NCBI GenBank assembly: GCA_022508725.1
Contig: JAFLUR010000012.1
Span: 1 to 16,141, forward strand
DNA from: Oscillospiraceae bacterium
GTDB lineage: Bacteria > Bacillota > Clostridia > UBA1381
Reading direction: 5' to 3'
DNA length: 16,141 bases
In this document: one piece after another, positions 1-7,498 of the stretch
How the letters are laid out: every line of letters starts with the position of its first letter
Numbering within the stretch: the stretch's first letter is position 1
Notes under the pieces: model-generated
Seen by the model: the letters and a program-made list of their open reading frames with translations, nothing else
Database searches by the model: none
What the model was told of the DNA's origin: nothing
Program-made: the position numbers and the translations under genes

Positions 1-58
1 ATACTGTTTACGGGCTTTTTTTCTCTGTTTTTCGGGGAAACCGAGCACGACAAAAAGA

Positions 59-87
59 TTGACTTTTTTCAAAATATGTGTTATTAT
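59..87 (+). promoter_or_regulatory. Sigma-A promoter of the secreted glycosidase gene
   Basis: TTGACT (59-64) and TATTAT (82-87) are separated by 17 bp, and a TG dinucleotide at 79-80 gives an extended -10. A TATAAT at 85-90 overlaps but would need a 20-bp spacer, so the 17-bp arrangement is preferred. The predicted transcript starts near 94 and leaves a leader of about 35 nt before the start codon. Positions 1-58 hold no gene; a CGGG followed by a run of T near 11-22 could be the tail of a terminator for a gene lying to the left. Confidence 0.7.
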
Positions 88-128
88 AATACAGTCAATC
101 TTAGGTCAAATGAAAGGAAGTTATGTTT

Positions 129-1865
129 ATGAACAAAAAATTAAAACAAATGATCGCTGCGGCAACGGCTGCGCTGTGCTTATTTTCGGGCACGGTGTAC
201 GCCTATAATTTCCCTACTCCCGATTGGGGACAGCTGTTGGATGAAAAGAAAAAAATGGTCAACGCTGCCGATTTTGAATTGTATGCGGAGGGAAGCATCG
301 AGTCCGCGCCGTTTTACGGAGCAAGACTCGAACCCCGTGCAGGTGCGTATTTGGGAACGATAGCGGAGGAATCGCAGCCGTTCAGACCGTTAAGCGCTTA
401 TCTTACATATATTGACGATATGCGGCAGAATGATATTTATTATCCCGCAAATGAAATTATTAAAGAAAGCAATGCGGTTACAATGGTCGGATGGACAATA
501 GACTCCATGGACGGTGTGGACTACGACCGGGTTCGCAGGGTGTTGGATACTCTGGACAAATACAATAAGCCCATGATGATACGCTTTGCAAACGAAATGA
601 ACGTCTCGCCGCTCGGGGACGAACCCGATAAATATGTGCAGGTATTCAGAACGGTCGCGGATATAATACATGAGTATCCGAATTTTTCGGTAGTATGGGC
701 ACCGAATGATCTTGGTGCGCTTGACCGTCCGTTTGAATATTTTTATCCGGGAGACGAGTATGTCGATTGGGTAGGCGTGAGCTGTTATTCGATAAGATAT
801 TTTTTGGGTAACCCAAATACCGATTACAACGATACGGTGTATTTTATGACCGGCGATTATGCATGGGCAACGAACAGGGTAAAGCCGATCATTGATTTTA
901 TGCAAAGGAACAACATTCAGAAACCGGTCATGATAAGCGAGGGCGGAGTCACGACAAACAGCAACCACGGCGAGGACTACACATCATGGAATATTCCGAG
1001 AATGAGAAATATGATGTATTCTCTTATTATGAAATATCCTCAGATAAAGATGATCAATTATTTCAACGCATATATGCCCTATGAGGTGGAGAGATTCAAT
1101 ATTTCGGATTATCAGTATGCGGCGGATATATTCAATGAGGCCAAAAATTCGGGCGCATACATAAGCGAAGCGTTCGGCGTACCCGAGTTTTCATTCCAAC
1201 CGGCACAATATGCGGGAACTCTCACGGCAAAGGACAATATAGTCAATTTGTATACGCTTGCTTATTTTGCGGGTTATCCGGATATTACCGTTACATATTC
1301 GCTCGACGGTCAGTGGTACTCTTCATCAACCCAAATACCGTATAAATGCGGCGTTGACGTATCCGCTCTTGCGGACGGCGCGCATACGATTGAAATATCA
1401 TCCTCGACCGGAGAAAGAAAATCATACACATTCCACAAATCCGGCACATCAATCGATTTCGGCGGACAGCCGGCTCCTCAGGCTCCTCAGGCAGCTCAGG
1501 CTCCTCAGGATGCGGCGAATGAAATTTCGGTAATTTTGAACGGAAATCCTTTGACATTCGATCAGCCTCCGATTATAGAAGACGGAAGAACTTTGGTTCC
1601 GATGAGAGCAATATTTGAAGCTCTCGGTCTCAGCGTTGATTGGGACGCAAGCACAAGTACCGCTTCGGCAAAAGGAAACGGCACCACTATCCGAATCCAA
1701 ACGGGCAGCAATGTTATGTTTGTTGACAATCGCTCCGTTGCGCTTGATGTTCCGGCAAAGATAATAAACGGAAGAACTTTGGTTCCGCTCAGAGCCATAA
1801 GCGAGGCTTACGGCTGCAGCGTCGATTGGAACGGAGATATAAGACAGATTACGATTAATAAATGA
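129..1865 (+). CDS. Secreted GH26-like glycoside hydrolase with C-terminal copper-amine-oxidase-like domain
   Basis: Predicted exported glycosidase of 578 aa. An ATG at 123 is in frame, but the ribosome site GAAAGGAAG ends at 120, only 2 nt away; the ATG at 129 lies 8 nt away and is chosen. Residues 1-25 form a signal peptide (KK, hydrophobic core, VYA cleavage site). Residues of about 45-345 resemble GH26 enzymes (beta-mannanase/glucanase clan A): RFANEMN at 152-158 gives a candidate acid/base Glu156, FYPGDEYVDWVG at 205-216 is the typical YPGD-YVDWVG segment, and MISEGG at 268-273 gives a candidate nucleophile Glu271. Residues 352-438 look like an Ig-type beta domain. A Gln/Pro/Ala linker (447-463) follows. 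Residues 465-577 match the copper amine oxidase N-terminal-like domain, with GRTLVPMRAI and GRTLVPLRAI repeats, probably a cell-surface or scaffold module rather than an oxidase. The substrate cannot be read from the sequence. Confidence 0.8.
   Translation: MNKKLKQMIAAATAALCLFSGTVYAYNFPTPDWGQLLDEKKKMVNAADFELYAEGSIESAPFYGARLEPRAGAYLGTIAEESQPFRPLSAYLTYIDDMRQNDIYYPANEIIKESNAVTMVGWTIDSMDGVDYDRVRRVLDTLDKYNKPMMIRFANEMNVSPLGDEPDKYVQVFRTVADIIHEYPNFSVVWAPNDLGALDRPFEYFYPGDEYVDWVGVSCYSIRYFLGNPNTDYNDTVYFMTGDYAWATNRVKPIIDFMQRNNIQKPVMISEGGVTTNSNHGEDYTSWNIPRMRNMMYSLIMKYPQIKMINYFNAYMPYEVERFNISDYQYAADIFNEAKNSGAYISEAFGVPEFSFQPAQYAGTLTAKDNIVNLYTLAYFAGYPDITVTYSLDGQWYSSSTQIPYKCGVDVSALADGAHTIEISSSTGERKSYTFHKSGTSIDFGGQPAPQAPQAAQAPQDAANEISVILNGNPLTFDQPPIIEDGRTLVPMRAIFEALGLSVDWDASTSTASAKGNGTTIRIQTGSNVMFVDNRSVALDVPAKIINGRTLVPLRAISEAYGCSVDWNGDIRQITINK
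1473..1508 (+). repeat. Four 9-bp tandem units encoding the APQ linker
   Basis: GCTCCTCAG is repeated four times, the third copy reading GCAGCTCAG. The units are in frame and encode Ala-Pro-Gln (third copy Ala-Ala-Gln) at residues 449-460 of the glycosidase. This is a flexible interdomain linker whose copy number could change by slippage without a frameshift. Confidence 0.85.
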
Positions 1866-1888
1866 GTATTTTAAGGCGGTAATAATGA

Positions 1889-2191
1889 ATGGCTTCATTT
1901 TATAAGCAGGTCTATGATATTCTTGCGCTTGTACCGGAAGGAAAGGTTATTTCCTACGGACAGATCGCTTGTATAATAGGGAAACCTCAGTCGGCTCGTG
2001 TTGTCGGATGGGCGATGAAACGATGCCCCGAAAATCTGCCGTGGCACAGAGTCGTTATGGCGGACGGTTCCGTCGTGGGCGGTGAATTCGCGCAAATGCG
2101 GCGCTCCATGCTTGAAAAGGAAAATGTGATCTTTTTGAAAGACGGTCGCGTGGATATGCAAAAATGCAGAGCCGAAATCGCGCTTCCCTGA
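1889..2191 (+). CDS. Alkyltransferase-like (ATL) DNA-damage recognition protein
   Basis: A 100-aa protein of the O6-alkylguanine-DNA alkyltransferase superfamily, containing only the DNA-binding domain. Visible landmarks are YKQVYDILALVPEGKVISYGQIA at the start (helix-turn-helix), SARVVG with the nucleotide-flipping Arg (R37), and LPWHRVV at 50-56. In true alkyltransferases the active-site motif is PCHR; here Trp52 replaces the Cys, which is the hallmark of ATL proteins. They flip and bind O6-alkylguanine without transferring the alkyl group and hand the lesion to nucleotide excision repair. The start is the ATG at 1889, 9 nt after AAGGCGG; an ATG at 1885 runs into an early stop. It lies 23 bp after the glycosidase gene, so it is probably co-transcribed, although the functions look unrelated. 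Confidence 0.9.
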   Translation: MASFYKQVYDILALVPEGKVISYGQIACIIGKPQSARVVGWAMKRCPENLPWHRVVMADGSVVGGEFAQMRRSMLEKENVIFLKDGRVDMQKCRAEIALP

Positions 2192-2249
2192 CAGACGAAT
2201 AAATTACCCGGAAGCATAAAAATCGGCAAAAATGCCGCGGATAAATAAG

Positions 2250-2284
2250 AAAGCTCTTGAAATCGACTCGGTTTCAAGAGCTTT
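2250..2284. terminator. Bidirectional hairpin between convergent genes
   Basis: A perfect 13-bp inverted repeat (AAAGCTCTTGAAA at 2250-2262, TTTCAAGAGCTTT at 2272-2284) with a 9-nt loop. It is followed by GTTTATT on the + strand and by CTTATTTAT on the - strand. It sits 58 bp after the ATL gene and between converging transcription units, so it probably terminates the + strand unit and perhaps residual - strand transcription. The T-tracts are interrupted, so its efficiency is uncertain. Confidence 0.75.
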
Positions 2285-2325
2285 GTTTATTCGGATTTTG
2301 TTAAAGACCGTTTAAAATGATCTAT

Positions 2326-2361
2326 GGAAACACTGATTTAAAGGTAATCAAAAAATAATTT
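2326..2361. repeat. 36-bp dispersed repeat, copy 1
   Basis: This stretch, starting GGAAACACTGATTTAAAGG, matches 9149-9184 in the same orientation at 32 of 36 positions; three of the four differences are T/C. Copy 1 lies in non-coding DNA; copy 2 covers the 3' end of the methylase gene. Identity is lost sharply on both sides. It may be the terminus of a mobile or extragenic repeat family. Confidence 0.75.
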
Positions 2362-2526
2362 GCAAAAAAATATACGCTTTTCCGGGCGTAAACGCCCCCG
2401 AACGCACTGTTTTTTTCGCCCGGTTGCATGGGCGGACGGTAAAACGAAATTTTACGACCAACCCGCAGACAGCTGAATTATTTTTTGATATTGATTTATT
2501 CGGTATTTCCCCATATATAAAGCTTC
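2362..2526. other. Hairpin-rich non-coding patch downstream of the flavoprotein gene
   Basis: No credible gene is seen here; a 60-codon - strand reading frame across 2348-2530 has no recognisable protein features. Three inverted repeats lie close together: GGGCG-TAAA-CGCCC (2384-2397), CGCCC-8 nt-GGGCG (2417-2434) and GTAAAA-CGAAA-TTTTAC (2439-2455). On the - strand the first is followed about 12 nt later by seven T residues, so part of the patch may end the flavoprotein operon. Together with the adjoining 36-bp repeat it resembles an extragenic repeat element more than a simple terminator. Confidence 0.5.
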
Positions 2527-4101
2527 TCAATCATTACGGTTATTGATAACCAGCCTCTCCGCGCATTTTATCCCGTCAACGGCGGCGGAGGTTATGCCTC
2601 CCGCATGACCGCCGCCCTCTCCGGCGGAGTACAGTCCATTTATATTCAGCTGCATGGTTTCACCGTCTCTCACAAACCGCACGGGGGATGACGAACGGGT
2701 CTCGGGCGCGGTAAGAACAGCATCGGGATCGGCAAATCCGCTTATGCGCTTATCCATGAGAATAATCCCCTCACGCATTGACGCGGTGATATAGTCAGGG
2801 AAAATATCGCGCATATCGCCCCATTTTACTCCGGGCTTTATCGACGGAATGATCTTTCCGCCGTGTTCCGACGCTCTGCCTTCGAGAAAATCTCCGACAA
2901 GCTGCGCCGGAGCATTATAATTCCCGCCGCCGCATAAAAAAGCTTTCTCTTCCGTTCTGCGCTGAAGCTCAACACCTGCAAGGACATCATCGCCGCCGAA
3001 ATCGGACGGATCGACATTTACCAAAAGAGCGCTGTTTGCGTTTATTTCATTGCGCGCAAAATTGCTCATGCCGTTTGTCACGATTCCGCCGAATTCGGAA
3101 GCGCTTTGTATAACAAGTCCTCCCACGCACATGCAAAAGGTATAAACGGAACGCCCGCCGTCAAGATGCACGGCGGTTTTATAATCCGCCGGAGGAAGCA
3201 GACGATACATATCTCCGTATTGACCTTTGGAGATCATCTCTTGATTATGCTCAATCCGGCACCCGATCGAAAACGGCTTTTGACGCATATCGATACCGCT
3301 GTCACGCAGCATATAAAGGGTATCCCTTGCGCTGTGACCTATGGCAAGTATAACATTGTCTGTTTCGATAAAATATTTTTCGTTGTTATGCTCGGAATAC
3401 ACACCTTTAATACTTCCGTTTTCCGCCTCAAAACCGACAAAACGATTTTCAAAACGTATCTCTCCGCCGAGAGAGGTAATTTCACGGCGTATGCTTTTTA
3501 CGATTTTTCTCAGATTATCCGTTCCTATATGCGGCTTTGAAAGATACAGTATCTCCTCCGGCGCTCCGTGCTTTACAAATTCGGAAAGAACCTTTTTTAT
3601 TCTCTCATCCTTTATATTCGTAGTCAGCTTTCCGTCCGAAAATGTTCCGGCGCCGCCCTCCCCGAACTGCACATTCGAACGGGGATCCAAATTACCGCCG
3701 TTCCAAAAGCTTTCCACATCCTTTACACGCTCATCGACGGAGCGTCCTCTTTCCAAAAGAACAGGTGCATAGCCGTTCTGCGCGAGAACAAGCCCGGCAA
3801 AGAGTCCCGCGGGTCCGGCGCCGACTATTACCGGACGTTTTGATAAGCTTTTTGATGCCGGAAAGATATATTCGTATTTTTCCGTGCGCACAATATTGAA
3901 TTTTTTGTTTTTCAGCAGTTTGTCCTCATCATCGGAATATCCGTCAAAGGAAAATACATAATGAATATCATCCTTGCGTCTTGCGTCAAGCGATTTTTTC
4001 GATACGGTCATATCCCTTATATTAAGCTTTTTTGCCGTATCACGTTTTACCTGTTCGACGTCCTCGCCTATATTTACCCGTATATTATTTATTCGTATCA
4101 T
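2527..4101 (-). CDS. COG2509-type FAD-dependent dehydrogenase
   Basis: A 524-aa flavoprotein of the uncharacterised FAD-dependent dehydrogenase family (COG2509). Residues 1-85 form the N-terminal domain that precedes the flavin fold in this family. VIVGAGPAGLFAG at 91-103 is the dinucleotide-binding GxGxxG loop, followed by LLERG, whose Glu would bind the FAD ribose. SNVQFGEGGAGTFSDGK (about 142-158) is a family signature. The C-terminal GLYSAGEGGGHAGGITSAA is the second FAD-contacting segment, in which the isoalloxazine region binds. The substrate is unknown for the family. The ATG at 4101 lies inside the end of the upstream methionine gene (17-bp overlap), so the two are translationally coupled. 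It is the last gene of its operon. It is probably cytosolic, as there is no signal or membrane segment. Confidence 0.85.
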   Translation of the reverse strand: MIRINNIRVNIGEDVEQVKRDTAKKLNIRDMTVSKKSLDARRKDDIHYVFSFDGYSDDEDKLLKNKKFNIVRTEKYEYIFPASKSLSKRPVIVGAGPAGLFAGLVLAQNGYAPVLLERGRSVDERVKDVESFWNGGNLDPRSNVQFGEGGAGTFSDGKLTTNIKDERIKKVLSEFVKHGAPEEILYLSKPHIGTDNLRKIVKSIRREITSLGGEIRFENRFVGFEAENGSIKGVYSEHNNEKYFIETDNVILAIGHSARDTLYMLRDSGIDMRQKPFSIGCRIEHNQEMISKGQYGDMYRLLPPADYKTAVHLDGGRSVYTFCMCVGGLVIQSASEFGGIVTNGMSNFARNEINANSALLVNVDPSDFGGDDVLAGVELQRRTEEKAFLCGGGNYNAPAQLVGDFLEGRASEHGGKIIPSIKPGVKWGDMRDIFPDYITASMREGIILMDKRISGFADPDAVLTAPETRSSSPVRFVRDGETMQLNINGLYSAGEGGGHAGGITSAAVDGIKCAERLVINNRND

Positions 4102-5884
4102 GGAATTTCCCTATTCTTTTGATTATTTCCTCTGTGATCTCTATTCGCTTAAACGGCATTATGAGATAAAATCCGTTCACATAAGGATATATGGCTTTCG
4201 CCGTTTTTTCCGATATATCCACGGCAAGCTCCGCAGCTTTTTCTCTGTCCGCATTCTCATAAAGCCTTATTATTTCATCGCATATGCTTATGCCCGAAAT
4301 CTCATTGTTCATAAAGCATGCGTTTTTATAGCTTACAACCGGAATAATTCCCCCGAGTATATTTGCGTCAAGCTCTTTGCGGGCAAGCTTCAGATTTTCA
4401 AATGCGGCATGACTCAAAACAGGCTGTGTCAGAAATGTCGTAACACCGCATTCGATTTTTTCATGCGCCCGCTCAAGCTGCGCGCCGAAATTTACCGCAT
4501 TTACATTGAGAGCGCCGCATATATGAAAGGGCTGTTTGAAAGTCGTTTCGTTAAGCGTTGAAATATGTCTTGCGAGAATAGCCGAGTTGAATGAAAACAT
4601 GGGCTTTATTTCATTTCTTTCCGCAAGCGGAACAGGGTCGCCCGTAACGGCAAGCACATTGTCCACGCCCTCCATGCTCATTCCGAGAAGAAGAGCTTTG
4701 GTTGCGTTTATATTTCTGTCACGACATGTCATATGCGGGATCACGGATAATCCGAGCTCACGTTTGAGCTTGCAGGCAAGCAGGCTGCTGTCCATTCTTG
4801 CTCTTGCGATGGGGCAGTCGGCAACGGTAACGGCGTCAACACCGCCGGTTTTAAGACGCGCCGCCGCCGAAATGAAAAATTCGATATCATCATTAACGGG
4901 CGGGTCAAGCTCGACCGCAATTACCTTTTTGCCCTGCTTCATCTTTTCGACAAACGGATTTACATGACTGTTTTTCGGGCTGTTTTCCGGTTTTGAATAT
5001 TGCTTTTCGCATACTGTTTTTTTAACGTCGGAATACTTGAAACCGGCAAGCATATCGCTTGCGCACTTTATGTATTCCGGCGTTGTGCCGCAGCAGCCGC
5101 CGAGTATTTTTGCGCCGTATCCGGCAATTTCATACAGCTTTTCGGCAAAATATCCCGGATTGCTGTCAAAGGTCATACGGCTGTCCGATACCGACGGATA
5201 GCCCGAATTCGGCATTACCGATATTGTTTTGTTGACGATGCCGAGCTGTTTTATATATTCGAGTATATGCTGCGCGCCGCATACACAGTTAAATCCCACA
5301 GCGTCTATGTTATCGTTTTCCGAAAGCCGGGAAATTATCTTTTTGCCCGATATGCCCAAACGGGTATAACCCTCGGGATTTACGGCAAAGGAGGTTATTA
5401 TGAAGCTTCCGGGAGATACCGATTTTATATATTCCGCCGTTTCCGGCAAAAATCGGCTGTCGGGAAAGGTTTCAAAAAGGAAGCTGTTTATTCCCTCGCT
5501 CAGAAAAATATCCGCTGTATTCCTGTATTCCTTTAAAGGATCGTCGCCTTGCAGGAGCAGGGTGGGTCCTATATCGGCAAATATAAAAATATCCTTGTCC
5601 GACTCGGTAACGGCATTTTTTGCTGCGCGGCAAGCGCTCTTTATGACCTTTTCCGAAAGCTCCCCGCTGCCGAGACTTACCGGATTGGCGCAGAAGGTAT
5701 TTGTTTTTATCGCATTGCACCCCGCGGCGATATATTCCTTATGAATTGCCGTAACGGTATCGATATCATCGATATTCGCGATTTCACATTTCTCGTGAGT
5801 ATAGTCTTTTTTTTGAGCGTAATATGTTCCGAAAGCGCCGTCAAAAATAAGAGGACGCCCGCAAAGAAATTCTTTTAAGGTCAT
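4085..5884 (-). CDS. yitJ: Bifunctional homocysteine S-methyltransferase / methylenetetrahydrofolate reductase
   Basis: A 599-aa fusion enzyme like Bacillus subtilis YitJ. Residues 1-285 are a homocysteine S-methyltransferase barrel, with DGAFGT near the start and the zinc-binding cysteines C200 (GFNC) and C264-C265 (GGCCGTTP). Residues 319-599 are a methylenetetrahydrofolate reductase barrel with the HMTCRDRN segment at 384-391, TGDP at 414-417 and a later TQPV. It should reduce 5,10-methylene-THF to 5-methyl-THF with FAD and methylate homocysteine to methionine. Two in-frame ATGs lie upstream, at 5911 and 5893, but AAAGGA sits 8 nt before the ATG at 5884, which gives the usual MTLKEFL start. 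It begins 16 bp after the HAD gene and overlaps the flavoprotein gene. There is no room for the SAM riboswitch that often precedes this gene elsewhere. Confidence 0.92.
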   Translation of the reverse strand: MTLKEFLCGRPLIFDGAFGTYYAQKKDYTHEKCEIANIDDIDTVTAIHKEYIAAGCNAIKTNTFCANPVSLGSGELSEKVIKSACRAAKNAVTESDKDIFIFADIGPTLLLQGDDPLKEYRNTADIFLSEGINSFLFETFPDSRFLPETAEYIKSVSPGSFIITSFAVNPEGYTRLGISGKKIISRLSENDNIDAVGFNCVCGAQHILEYIKQLGIVNKTISVMPNSGYPSVSDSRMTFDSNPGYFAEKLYEIAGYGAKILGGCCGTTPEYIKCASDMLAGFKYSDVKKTVCEKQYSKPENSPKNSHVNPFVEKMKQGKKVIAVELDPPVNDDIEFFISAAARLKTGGVDAVTVADCPIARARMDSSLLACKLKRELGLSVIPHMTCRDRNINATKALLLGMSMEGVDNVLAVTGDPVPLAERNEIKPMFSFNSAILARHISTLNETTFKQPFHICGALNVNAVNFGAQLERAHEKIECGVTTFLTQPVLSHAAFENLKLARKELDANILGGIIPVVSYKNACFMNNEISGISICDEIIRLYENADREKAAELAVDISEKTAKAIYPYVNGFYLIMPFKRIEITEEIIKRIGKFHDTNK

Positions 5885-5900
5885 CGTATGCATCCTTTCT

Positions 5901-6728
5901 TTAAAAATCACCGGATTTTGCGATTATTTTCTTTTCAATAAAGTCCACTATATATTCGATAACATCATTATCATAATGCGGCGCGGAATAAAGTGCGGCT
6001 TTTTTGACCTCGTCCTCGGCATTTTCGACCGCAAAGCTTATACCCGCCTCATCGTACATCGAAATATCGTTCATATTATCCCCTACGACTATTATATTTT
6101 CTTTTCTTATACCCAGAATATCCGCCGTCTTTTTAACGCCGAGTCCCTTTGAAACGCCGTTTGCTGTTATATCAAGATATTTGTCGCCGCTCCTTACCGC
6201 GTTTCCGCCGTCGTATTCGCGATAAAGCTTTTCATATCCGTCAAGCTCTTCGCGCTCGGCGATCACAAGAGCCTTTATCCACGGTTCCTTCCAAATATGC
6301 TCCGGCATCGAATATGTCACATCATATTTTTTATCGTACAATCTTGCCGTTTCGGAGCATGAACGGTACACATATATTTTCTCATCGGAATATACCTCGA
6401 GTCCCGCACCGGGAATATTCTCATATACCTTTTTCAGCGCGTTTTTCCGGTCCTCCTCAATAAATCTTTCAAATAAGACACATTCCTTGTCAAAATCATA
6501 TACCTTTGCTCCGTTATGCAGTATTGCCGGAGAATTTATCCGTATATACGGAAGATACGCCCTTACCGCATCAACCATTCTTCCCGATGCAACGGTGAAT
6601 TTGCCGCCGTTGTCCGTAAAATATTTTATGGCATTTTGATTTCTTTCCGAAACCTCGGAATTGCCGTTTAACAGCGTTGCGTCCATATCGGATACAAGCA
6701 GATATCCGCTGAATTTCAAATTTTCCAC
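5901..6728 (-). CDS. Cof-type HAD-IIB phosphatase
   Basis: A 275-aa haloacid-dehalogenase superfamily hydrolase of the Cof/HAD-IIB type, which usually dephosphorylates sugar phosphates, nucleotides or cofactor precursors. Motif I is DMDATLL with Asp14 (nucleophile) and Asp16. Motif II is the Ser of VASGR, and motif IV is GDNMND at 216-221 with the Mg-binding acids. The cap lies between. No start matches an ATG: GTG codons occur at 6737 and 6728. AAGGCGG ends directly at the first one but lies 8 nt before the second, so 6728 is preferred. The gene follows the SGNH gene by 14 bp and precedes the methionine-enzyme gene by 16 bp. The substrate cannot be inferred; the neighbourhood does not prove a role in folate or methionine metabolism. 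Confidence 0.88.
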   Translation of the reverse strand: MENLKFSGYLLVSDMDATLLNGNSEVSERNQNAIKYFTDNGGKFTVASGRMVDAVRAYLPYIRINSPAILHNGAKVYDFDKECVLFERFIEEDRKNALKKVYENIPGAGLEVYSDEKIYVYRSCSETARLYDKKYDVTYSMPEHIWKEPWIKALVIAEREELDGYEKLYREYDGGNAVRSGDKYLDITANGVSKGLGVKKTADILGIRKENIIVVGDNMNDISMYDEAGISFAVENAEDEVKKAALYSAPHYDNDVIEYIVDFIEKKIIAKSGDF

Positions 6729-6742
6729 ACAGCTCACCGCCT

Positions 6743-7387
6743 TTATTTTATCCCGAAAATCTCTTTAACCTTAACATATACCGCCTCGGCAAGAGCTTTA
6801 TGCGATCTCTCGTCCATGTGTATACCGTCAAGCTCCGACGCTTTTGCGGTCTCTGCCGCGTCAAGAAAATATGCTCCGACTTCCCTCGCCGTATTTTCCA
6901 AAGCCGCAGCCAATCCCTTTGATTTTACGATCGACTCCTCGCCGAACATCTCGTCAAAAAAGCCGTACATAACGCTTTCGTCTATATGAATGGGTGATAT
7001 GATAAGCAGCTTTGCGGGGGGATAGAGTTCGTTATACATCGGATTCAACGCCGTGCGGGCTATTTCACGCACACCTCTTGCGACTTCCTTCGGAAGAATA
7101 TTAAATTCTCTTCTCAAATCGTTGGTTCCGAGCATAATAATTATCAAGTCAAGCGGCTGATTGGACTGCATACACGGGATAAACCCGGCAAGTCCGTTCC
7201 TGCCTGTCGAATAACCGTCGTTAAAAACCGTCGTTCTTCCGCATAAGCCCTCCTCCATGACTCTGAAACCGTCGCCGAGCATCACGGCAAGACGTCCCGT
7301 CCATCTTGTATTTTCATCAAATCGCATACAGTTTGCCGGGTTATGCCCCCATGTGTTCGAATCTCCGTAGCACATTATATTTATCAT
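6743..7387 (-). CDS. SGNH/GDSL-family esterase (arylesterase-like)
   Basis: A 214-aa SGNH hydrolase without a signal peptide, so probably cytosolic. CYGDSNTWG places the nucleophilic Ser at residue 10 (block I). Gly in the EEGLCGRTT region gives block II, GTND at 87-90 gives the oxyanion Asn89 (block III), and DGIH at 187-190 gives the catalytic Asp/His pair (block V). The RW-TG, EEGL-GRT and PLDLIIIMLGTND segments resemble the Mycobacterium smegmatis acyltransferase/arylesterase group. It should hydrolyse small acyl esters; the natural substrate is unknown. The start is the ATG at 7387, with AGGAGG 7 nt upstream; the frame stays open beyond but adds an unlikely N-terminus. It is the first gene of the four-gene metabolic run, and I found no convincing promoter directly in front of it. 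Confidence 0.88.
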   Translation of the reverse strand: MINIMCYGDSNTWGHNPANCMRFDENTRWTGRLAVMLGDGFRVMEEGLCGRTTVFNDGYSTGRNGLAGFIPCMQSNQPLDLIIIMLGTNDLRREFNILPKEVARGVREIARTALNPMYNELYPPAKLLIISPIHIDESVMYGFFDEMFGEESIVKSKGLAAALENTAREVGAYFLDAAETAKASELDGIHMDERSHKALAEAVYVKVKEIFGIK

Positions 7388-7431
7388 AAAAAATCCTCCC
7401 TGCCGCAGTTTCGCTGCGTCCGTAAAATAAA

Positions 7432-7458
7432 GTATGCGGTTTGCGTCTTTCCGCATAC
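7432..7458. other. Second hairpin in the pdxT-SGNH gap
   Basis: GTATGCGG (7432-7439) and CCGCATAC (7451-7458) form a perfect 8-bp inverted repeat with an 11-nt loop. It stands immediately beyond the pdxT terminator T-tract, within the leader of the SGNH esterase gene. On the - strand it is followed by TTTATTTTA, so it could be a back-up terminator or a leader structure. Confidence 0.5.
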
Positions 7459-7495
7459 GAAAACAAACATACGGAGTCTTTTTATGACTCCGTAT
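7459..7495 (-). terminator. Rho-independent terminator of pdxST
   Basis: Read on the - strand, ATACGGAGTC pairs with GACTCCGTAT (+ positions 7469-7478 and 7486-7495) in a perfect 10-bp stem with a 7-nt loop. The T-rich tract GTTTGTTTT follows. The stem begins 3 nt after the pdxT stop codon, so it fits a terminator for the vitamin B6 operon. Some read-through into the SGNH gene is possible, since that gene has no clear promoter. Confidence 0.8.
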
Positions 7496-7498
7496 CGG

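Noticed and set aside
390..968. 192-codon open frame on the - strand within the glycosidase gene
   Set aside because: It is antisense to a clearly coding gene with catalytic motifs, has no ribosome site or recognisable domain, and is rich in residues expected from antisense reading.
1473..1508. Short tandem repeat as a CRISPR or regulatory array
   Set aside because: The 9-bp units are in frame and encode an Ala-Pro-Gln linker; there are no spacers.
2348..2530. 60-codon - strand frame downstream of the flavoprotein gene
   Set aside because: It covers three hairpins and the dispersed repeat, has no family features, and its end coincides with the repeat; it is better explained as non-coding.
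5885..5900. SAM riboswitch in front of the methionine enzyme
   Set aside because: Only 16 bp separate it from the HAD gene, and no S-box-like conserved core is visible upstream.
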